From Ailurus styani (lineage: Eukaryota > Chordata > Mammalia > Carnivora > Ailuridae): a stretch of 64,000 nt of DNA. Position numbers and translations under genes: made by a program. Positions within the stretch are counted from its first letter, which is position 1; the number at the start of each line of letters is the position of its first letter. Below are positions 56,480 to 64,000 of the stretch, piece after piece. The stretch lies in NCBI GenBank assembly GCA_002007465.1, contig LNAC01000739.1, forward strand, positions 235,570 through 299,569. Reading direction: 5' to 3'. Under the pieces are notes generated by a model, which saw nothing but the letters and a program-made list of their open reading frames with translations, did no database searches and was not told the DNA's origin.

Positions 56480-58089
56480 TGATAAGAGGGTAATCTGTTC
56501 AAAATCTATTTGTATAAGCTAAAATTGTATCAGGATTTGAGTTGTTTCTGGAGACGTGGATATCCATGTTTTCAGATACCTCAGTAAAAAAATTTCAGTG
56601 ATAAGACAAACCTAGGACCCACTAATTTTGAAGATGATGTTGGCTAAACCCTGATTGCCTGAGTTTTGTGTCAGAAACAATCAAAGATTTTATGTGGGAA
56701 GCACTAGAAAAGGGATACCCTGAAGTTGCGTATGTATAATTTCATTTTATCATTTATAAATATCAGTTTCCTCTTTATTTTTGTGACAATTTTCATCTAC
56801 TATTAATAAATATTTCATCTGATTTCTTTTTTCATTAAATTATAAATTAATTGAGGTAAAATAATATGTCCCTACATTTCAACATAGTTTTTTCATTCTT
56901 ATTTAAAACAACGAATGAACTGATTTTCAAATACTGCCTAGTGATGATTATAATGATGATAATGGTGATAAATAATTCAGGAAGCAAGGCAAAATATAAT
57001 AAAAGAAAAAGCATTTTAAATAGGATGTGAACATAAATAGATTTGGTATTTATGTTTCTTTGATAGAAGCACATACACTTAGTTTTCCAAAAAGTTGTAA
57101 TGCATTACATGTAAACACATTACAAATATATTCTGTGATCCTTATATACATAAACAAACTTTTTCATTTTTTCATAGCACTTGTAAATATATTTTTATAT
57201 AAATAAAATGACATATTCATGACTTCCTCTATAATCTCTTTCATAGGTATGTGAAAGCATTATTTTCCTAGTCAGGATTTAGTGTAATCACAATTACCTG
57301 CCTGAACAGAAGACAGAAGTAGCACAGAGAGCCCCTAAACAAAAGAAATATAAAAGCCACATACACTGACTTTTCAACGTGTTATGAGTTATGTTTACAA
57401 CATTTATAGCTTGCTATTAATGCTACATTTAAGGGGGTATTAAAAATCAGTTTATATTCCTGAAGCGCAACTAAATGATAGAGAGGAAATATGGAAAAGT
57501 AACTGGTTTGTGGTGACAGAAGCCTTCCTGACATTAAACGTATGACATAAATCATCCTTATAAGTTAATCAATGAGAAAAACTGGCTGGTTATTCTACTG
57601 CAGTTTGTTAATTAAGAGAGGCACTTGGAGTCAAGTATTTGATCCCTGGTTTATTTATAAAATGCTTGATTTTGGAATATTCTACAATAAAAGCTATACT
57701 GTTAAAGTACCTTTCTCACTTATCACCAGGAAGTGGTACACATGGTGGAAAGTGTTAATTTTTTCAATGTCATTTTGAGACCAACTCTTTATCCTATCAA
57801 ATTCCCATATTTTTATGACAACTGATTTCATCCAGGCATAAAATTAACAAGATCTTCATTCAACAAATTCATTTTAATGCCTAAATGATTGAGCCTTACT
57901 ACGTCCTCAATACTCTTGTATATTTGCATTTACAAGAGGAAATAAAGTGTACATTTTATATTTAGTAGAAGTCTAAGTATAGAACAAAAGCAAATTTTAC
58001 CCTGTCAGCAATTTTACCCATTTTCGCCCATTTTATCCTGCTGATAATGTTCAGAGTGTGGCGTGGGTAGGATATCCTTACACTATCTC
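56480..58089. other. unassigned AT-rich sequence
   Basis: No gene or clear repeat is recognised in about 1.6 kb. Confidence 0.5.
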
Positions 58090-58326
58090 TTTTGTTGTTG
58101 TTGTTTCAAGCTTTTATTCAAGCTTTTCCTAGTTAGTTAACATATAGTGTAGTATTAGTTCTAGGAGTAGAATTTAGTGATTCATCACTTACATACAACA
58201 CCCAGTGCTCATCACAAGTGTCCACCTTAATGCTCAGCACCCAGTAACCCCCTCCACTCACCCACTTCCCCTCCAGCAACCTTCAGTTTGTTCTCTATGT
58301 CTAAGAGTCTGTTGTATGGTTCTCTT
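58090..58326 (-). mobile_element. LINE-1 3' UTR fragment, carnivoran type
   Basis: The sequence GATTCATCACTTACATACAACACCCAGTGCTCATCACAAGTG...CCCAGTAACCCC...AGTTTGTTCTCTATG is the reverse complement of the L1 3' UTR type at 45,560-45,700. It is more diverged than the L1 near 10-12 kb, and its head is truncated. Confidence 0.88.
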
Positions 58327-61300
58327 AAAGCTGTTATTATATGAAGCCAACTACTCTACCTGCACATAAAGCAAGAGTTGAAACCATCATATTTCATTTC
58401 TCTGTTTCACTAAAATTATAGTGTAGTATGCTATTTCTTTTTTATTTTTTCCTTTCTACTCCACCCCCCTTTTTTTTAAATTTCCCACACTTCAAATCCT
58501 GTTTATGAGATCAAAGCTGTGTCATTACATAGCTTTAGTACTTAGGGTCTAGTATTAATTCTAGCCACTACACAATTTGAAGTACTTGAAAGAATGCCAG
58601 CTACAAGCACTTCATGATAAAGCAAATTCATTATAAGAAAAGCAAACCCAGGGTTTTACTTCATCCACAAGGTTTTTGAAATTTTTATCGATTTGTTTCT
58701 GAACAAGGCTAATAAGATTGTATTATTTATCTGGCAGTATGTTAGCATCCCACACAAGCAAGAGGCCTATCCATTTTTAACTTTTATAATAAATTCACCT
58801 TGGACTTGAATACATTAAACAACCACTACTAAAGTTACATCACTGTATGTATAATAAAATGTTACTGAGAGAGGAAGGATATGTGCAGTTGAAGTGCGAA
58901 ACACTATGGAACAGAAATAAAAAAAAAACAAACCTCTCAGGCATTTTTAAACACTATAGAATCTACCAGTTTTCATTTAAATGCCAAGAAAGGAAACACA
59001 CACAGATAATTCACATATAAGTAAACATTTTTGTATAGGTATCTCCCACAAAGTTTTTCTCTCACTCTAATTACCTTCCCACGTGAACAAAGACTTCAGA
59101 TTGGTATCCAATGCTATCTTTGTCAACCATGCTTCTAGGTGACTTCTCTGAGTATTTTCTTGGCTTTAGCAGAAATATGAAAATTTTGAAAAAAAAAAAA
59201 GAAGCTTAGAGCAATGATTTCTAGTAGCTGAGATTTAACAAAGGTAAAACATTCTAAACCCTTTGTTTTACAGGAAATGAAATAAAAGAGATAGAATAGT
59301 GATTTTTTCCAAATTTGGACATAGACATTTCCTATCAGAGCTTGAAAGAGAATAAGTTCTATGTCTGATGATGATGTCTCCAAATCTACACCGTGTTTAA
59401 AACTAAAAAATGAAAGAGGTACGTAGAATCAGTGATTTGGCAACTGACAACAAATGGTTTTCCCGGCACTATGGTGTGCACCATTATTAAATAGAACAAA
59501 GTTCTGCCCTCACTTTAAGTTCCAAACATCCTTGAAGTTATAGAGGGACAAAGGAAGTTCCAAACCTTCTTTAAGTGATACCACCAAGGAGTAGAAGGTA
59601 TTGACTAGATCCAGAATTTAAACATTGATAGTATGAAACTTTCTTTGTATGTTCTCTTTTAAAATGTTATATTTCCTAGACACCATTGTGACCTTTCTTT
59701 AATTTTCTTTATATATTCCACTCTTGATGGTTACTGGAAAACAAGAAATGTCACTTTGTTCAAGAAATTCACAGTTCAGTTGAGAGTAAAAGAGTAAACA
59801 GATAAATAAAAATTCAAATCAATTTTAAAAAATCCAAAGCAATAAAAAGTTCTTAATGGAGTAAGAAAACTTTCTTTTAGACTACAGACAAAAGCAACCC
59901 AGCTCTTAAGTCTTCACATAGGAAGTGATTTGTGAGTTGAGACTTGACCGTTGAATAGAATTTTGCCAGAGATGGAGAACAAAGTGGGCAGTAAGAGTAA
60001 GGCTGTTGATGGAGCTCAATGCTAGAACTGAATAAACTCAATTGGCATGCTCGGTGGCTATTTGCTCATTGGGGCTTTTGCTATTATTAAATCATAAAGC
60101 ACATTAAATCATAAGTCAAAGTGTGACTTCCAAAGATCTCAATGCATATTTCCTGTCCTTTAAGAATAGGTAAATAGCAAGGAAAGATCCTTGAAGTAGA
60201 ACAGAGGAAACTATATTCTCTTTTACGCATGATGAGGCATGTTTCTTTCTTTGATGGGTAGAGCTTACCTCAGCAATAGAGGTCCCAAGAGGAAATGACT
60301 TTCATTCTCTACCCTGACAAGGAACCTGTCTTTATTGCCCTCTGCATCACTTAGCACACTGTGGATGTTTAATTAATGAAGGCTCTCTTACCATAGTGAG
60401 TAATGTTGAATTCTAACATCCAGGCTTATGTTTCACTGGTCCTACAATGGAAATTTAGAGCTTCTTCTCAAGTGCAGAGTCAAATGACAAGTTGGTAATT
60501 CTCTTCCTTCAAACGCAGGGTCAATAACACTTAACGGAAGTTTCTTTCTTTTAAATCATCTCATTCAGTGGCTCCTAACCTGGTGAGTGTTTCTCATAGC
60601 TATAAATTAAAATCTGATTTATTTATACTAGACTGACTATAATCGATGGGTAACTGTGGATTTTAAGAATATTAAATATAAGACTCTCTTAATATGTTTG
60701 TCACAAGAACATTCATGATTTGGCATTAAATCTTAGTCAACAGTGGAACATTTTCTACATTTAATAGACTCCAAAGTTTTACCCTTGAAAGAAAACATAA
60801 AAGTGATTAACACCTTTACAAGAACTTTGAGTATTAAATGAAGTTGGTTCTATCCTAATGTTGAGACATATTAGTGTTCAGAATTTTAAATGAGAATCAA
60901 TGAAATAAATTTATTCTATACTAGAGTATTTTTCTTATACTGTTGGTATAAGTTTACAAGAGGTGAATCCTAAGTAGCAAGTCATGGCACTCCTGGACTA
61001 CAAAAAAGCCCATACATTCCCATAAAGATTTGGAAGATTCACATACCTGATGTAGAATTCAATTACATTAAATTTTTGTGACCAGTAGAAACACATTATG
61101 AGGTCGTTATAATTAATAACAGTACATAGTAAAACATCTATAAATACATACAACACATATATACCAATTAACAAACACTATATTCCTTTTAGAAAAGGCA
61201 TGTATTATTAACTAACTATAAAGTGTTTAAAATATAAACATGTTTCATTGTTGAATTGCAACAGTTTCCAAGTTGGAGTTTCCAAGATGGGATACTGGAA

Positions 61301-61779
61301 GGGGGAGAGATACACAAAAGAAGGTGTCAGAAATCTGCAGAAGGTGTTTCTGGAGCATTCACCAGAGTGCTAGAAGCACGTGTATCTGAGAAAACTGCCT
61401 ATGAATGGGGAAGAAACATGTTTGAAAGCATTACAGAACACTTCTAAGCAGTCACATCAGCCAGGCTGGACAAAAAAAATATAATTCATGGGCATTATTT
61501 GCCTTATCTGATTTTAATTGTGCTTTATGATCTGATTTTGTTTCTTTGATTTTTGGGGGGTGGGGTGGGAGGAATTGGCTATTCTAGGATTTAGATTATA
61601 CATCTTTAATTACTCAGTCTATTTTCAAATAATCTTGTCTTACTTTACATGTAATATAAGGTCCTTGAAACAGTATATTTCCAACTGCCTCCTTCTTATC
61701 ACTTGTATAACTATTGTCATACCTGTCACTTTTACATATGTGATAAATATACATTAAAAATTTTTTCAGAGACTTTTAA
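58327..61779. other. unassigned, AT-rich, longest unannotated stretch
   Basis: No gene is recognised in about 3.4 kb. About 59,740-60,030 (CAAGAAATTCACAGTTCAGTTGAGAGTAAAAGAG... GAGTTGAGACTTGACC) resembles a common ancient LINE relic but is not certain. The 63-codon frame at 61,256-61,447 has no recognisable domain. Confidence 0.45.
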
Positions 61780-61885
61780 TGATCTTTCTGATCAAGAAGT
61801 TGGTAAAAAAGAATTTTGTTTTATGTTCATTTATTCCATTTCCAATGTTCTTTATTTCTTTGTGTAGATCTAAGACTTAGTTTGA

Positions 61886-62078
61886 GGGCGCCTGGGTGGC
61901 TCAGTGGGTTAAAGCCGCTGCCTTCGGCTCAGGTCATGATCCCAGGGTCCTGGGATCGAGGCCCGCATCGGGCTCTCTGCTCAGCGGGGAGCCTGCTTCC
62001 TCCTCTTTCCTCTCTCTCTGCCTATTTGTAGTCTCTCTCTCTGTGTCAAATGAATAAATAAAAAAAAAAAAAAATCTT
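61886..62078 (+). mobile_element. Can-SINE, young, with exact target repeats
   Basis: TAAGACTTAGTTTGA is exact at 61,871-61,885 and 62,079-62,093. The head is GGCGCCTGGGTGGCTCAGTGGGTTAAAGCCGCTGCCTTCGG. The tail order is unusual: AAATGAATAAATA is followed by about 15 A and then ATCTT. Confidence 0.97.
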
Positions 62079-62106
62079 TAAGACTTAGTTTGATACCATA
62101 TGTCTT

Positions 62107-62290
62107 TTTTTTAAAAGATTTTAATTATTAATTTGACAGAGAGAGAGACAGCGAGAGAGGGAACAGAAGCAGGGGGGGTGGGAGAGGGAGAAGCAAGCTT
62201 CCCACTGAGCAGGGAGCCCAATGGTGGGGCTTGATCCCAGGACTCTAAGGTGAAGGCAGACACTTAACGACTGAGCCACCCAGGTGCCCC
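62107..62290 (-). mobile_element. Can-SINE, shortened head
   Basis: TGATACCATATGTCTT is exact at 62,091-62,106 and 62,292-62,307. About 20 bases are missing from the head half: GACTCTAAGGTGAAGGCAGAC lacks the usual GAGATCATGACCTGAGC. Confidence 0.95.
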
Positions 62291-62440
62291 GTGATACCAT
62301 ATGTCTTCTTCCTGAGGAACTTCCTGTAACATTTATTCCTGCAGCTTTTGCTTATCTGAAAAAATTGTGTTTTTATTTTGATTTTTAAAAGATTTTATTT
62401 ATTTTAAAATTTTTATTTTAAATTTATTTTAAAATTTTTA

Positions 62441-62618
62441 AGATTTTATTTTTATTTATTTGACAGAAGGAGTGAGAGCAAGCACAAGCAGGGGGAGTGG
62501 GAGAGAGAGAAGCAGACTCCCTGCTGAGCAGGGAGCCCAATGTGGGACTCCCAGGACCCCAGGATCATGACCTCAGCTGAATGCAGATGCTTAACCGAAT
62601 GAGCCACCCAGGCGCCCC
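62441..62618 (-). mobile_element. Can-SINE with duplicated tail region
   Basis: Two tail-like segments occur: TTTTAAAAGATTTTATTTATTTTAAAA at about 62,383-62,409 and TTTTTAAGATTTTATTTTTATTTATTTGACAG at 62,436. The head CGAATGAGCCACCCAGGCGCCCC is nearly intact. Confidence 0.93.
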
Positions 62619-62760
62619 TAAAAAAATTAAGTATTTATTTCATTCTTGTTTTTGAAAAATATTATTTCTGGTCATAAAATCCTGGTTTGATTTCTTTTCT
62701 TTTAGTGCTTTAAAGACAGCATTCCAGTTTTCTAACTTGCATGATTTCTGAACTCAACAT

Positions 62761-64000
62761 CTTAACACTCTCCAGGCATTTAACAGTTTTCCCCCTACTC
62801 TTCCCTTCCCAAACTGCAATGAGTTTGTTGACCCTTTCCTCCCAAATTAAGTTTTGTTCCAGAGAGGAAATAAGAAAGAAGGGTGCCAGGAATTGTTTAA
62901 ACGTGTTTGTTCCTCTGCAGCTGCTTTTCTTCCTGCCCTCTAATACCACAGTAGAGACTTGCTCTGTTTCTCAATTTTTTTCTGGTGAGGATTGTGGAGA
63001 AAAAGCCTGTAACAAACGGCAAGATGGTGGAGACTTATCACTGTATTTGCAGCCCCAGAGGCTTCACTCTTACATTTGACCATCCTTCACCAATATGTCA
63101 AAATCCTCACTGAACTCATATGGCTGGTGTCTTGTTTAGGTATGTCAGCCAGCACTCTGATAGGTTCAAGATAAGTTGTGAACTTACTTTTTACCAAGTT
63201 TTTTCCATTGCAAGGTTGGGAGTGATGCATGGTGAATTAGCAGATTGTTTTTAGTCTCACAAAGATCCTCATGTCCCTGGGTCAGTCAGGAACATAAGTC
63301 TTTCTGAAATGTGAACCTCCACCTTTTCACCTTCATGAGTATTCAAGGCATGAATGCACTGAAGAGAATCAGTCTTAAAGGGGTCATGGTGACAGCCAGT
63401 TCAAAAATGTCTCAAATGAGGCCTGTGTTGACAGATGACTCAATGATCAGACTCTACCTTCACACCCTGTGTTCTCAGTCTCTCAATACATTAATACAGA
63501 AAACTGTCCAATTTAGAAGAGGAAATTAAATTTAGCAGCTTAGAAAAAAATGGAATTTTATTTAAAAGAAACTTATTTAAGAGAAATAAAGAATGAGATA
63601 GAGAGGGAAGAGAGAGATTGAAAGAGAGAGAGAGATTGATTTAATAAATATACAATTCAGAAATCTGAAAAACCTTTCTTACTGCACAAGTAAGATCTCT
63701 GCCCTTGGAAAGAATGATGATGCCCAGATACTAACCATGAGGTATAAAAACAACTCCTAGGGGAATTCAGACTCAATCTTAGAATGCTATACTAGAGTTT
63801 CTTAAATTCCTCCCCTCAGTGATCAGGATTTTGGGGATAATGTTGCAGAACACACTCTCTGAAGGAAGGAAATATTTGTAACTGTGGGGAAAATAGGTAC
63901 ACAAAAATGAAAAAGTTAACAGAGGGGCCCAATACGTACCATATTTTGCCATTTATTTCACTAATGGTGATCAGATAGAATAAAATATGGAAGTAATTTT
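62761..64000. other. unassigned, with a GA-rich tract
   Basis: The frame at 62,741-63,079 (112 codons) and those at 62,710-62,949 (minus) and 63,311-63,529 have no recognisable domain. A GA-rich tract lies at about 63,590-63,637. Nothing else is recognised to the window end. Confidence 0.45.

Larger units (their letters stand above)
61780..62760 (-). mobile_element. old L1 relic, antisense, split by three Can-SINEs
   Basis: The wording before and after the SINEs joins into one antisense L1 text: TTTGTGTAGATCTAAGACTTAGTTTG, ATACCATATGTCTTCTTCCTGAGGAACTTCCTG, GCTTTTGCTTATCTGAAAAAATTG, and after the third SINE TTTCTTTTCTTTTAGTGCTTTAAAGACAGC with CTAACTTGCATGATTTCTGAACTCAACATC. Confidence 0.65.

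Noticed and set aside
61256..61447. 63-codon frame as a small protein
   Set aside because: No domain, no upstream promoter or splice signal that I can support, and frames of this length are expected by chance.
62741..63079. 112-codon frame MISELNILTL...
   Set aside because: There is no recognisable domain, its start lies in an antisense L1 relic, and an overlapping minus frame of similar quality exists.
1..64000. CRISPR array, prophage, plasmid or other bacterial system
   Set aside because: No regularly spaced repeats with unique spacers, no operons and no prokaryotic genes. Mammal-specific retroelements cover the window.

Overview
This window is nuclear DNA from a carnivoran mammal, most likely a caniform and probably a mustelid. 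The evidence is repeat content. At least 27 Can-SINE (SINEC) copies are visible: tRNA-derived heads reading GCCTGGGTGGCTCAG, a CT-rich body and an (AAATA)n/poly-A tail. Two young LINE-1 3' ends match the carnivoran L1 type. The mustelid placement is an inference from the young SINE and L1 variants. The DNA is AT-rich, with no operons, ribosome binding sites or bacterial features. I found no functional protein-coding gene, no intact tRNA, rRNA or snRNA gene and no CRISPR array. The window reads as gene desert or the interior of a very long intron. The open reading frames of 60 to 130 codons are chance frames or pieces of repeats and pseudogenes.

Layout. 1-9,430: MIR and Can-SINE copies, a long L2 relic (about 1,700-3,090), a (GAAA)n microsatellite, two foldback structures (5,407-5,560 and 5,741-5,770), and an old antisense L1 split by an ERV-type LTR. 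9,431-12,844: young carnivoran L1 sequence on both sides of a 960-base assembly gap (10,904-11,863), then a SINE. A matching 15-base target repeat brackets the whole block. 13-31 kb: scattered SINEs, an old L1 split by a young SINE (16,780-18,380), antisense L1 blocks (20,290-21,900 and 29,500-30,150), a second L2 (24,360-25,240) and several MIRs. 33-38 kb: an MLT1 LTR, a short L1 tail, a GC-rich CpG cluster (36,367-36,541) and a RAD23A processed pseudogene on the minus strand. 39.1-41.34 kb: an HSPD1 (HSP60) processed pseudogene with its 3' UTR.

43.5-52 kb is a densely nested repeat block. It holds a twin-primed (5'-inverted) L1, an old L1 body carrying two LTRs and two SINEs, and further LTR and SINE insertions. 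52-64 kb holds more SINEs, including a pair that used the same target site, an antisense L1 tail fragment, and long AT-rich stretches in which I recognise nothing.

The sequences do not work together as a pathway; the content is a retrotransposition record. L1 machinery explains the SINEs, the truncated and inverted L1s and both pseudogenes. The non-repeat item most worth a second look is the promoter-like CpG cluster with NRF1-type and ETS-type motifs near 36.46-36.54 kb. I found no convincing sign of a previously undescribed biological system.
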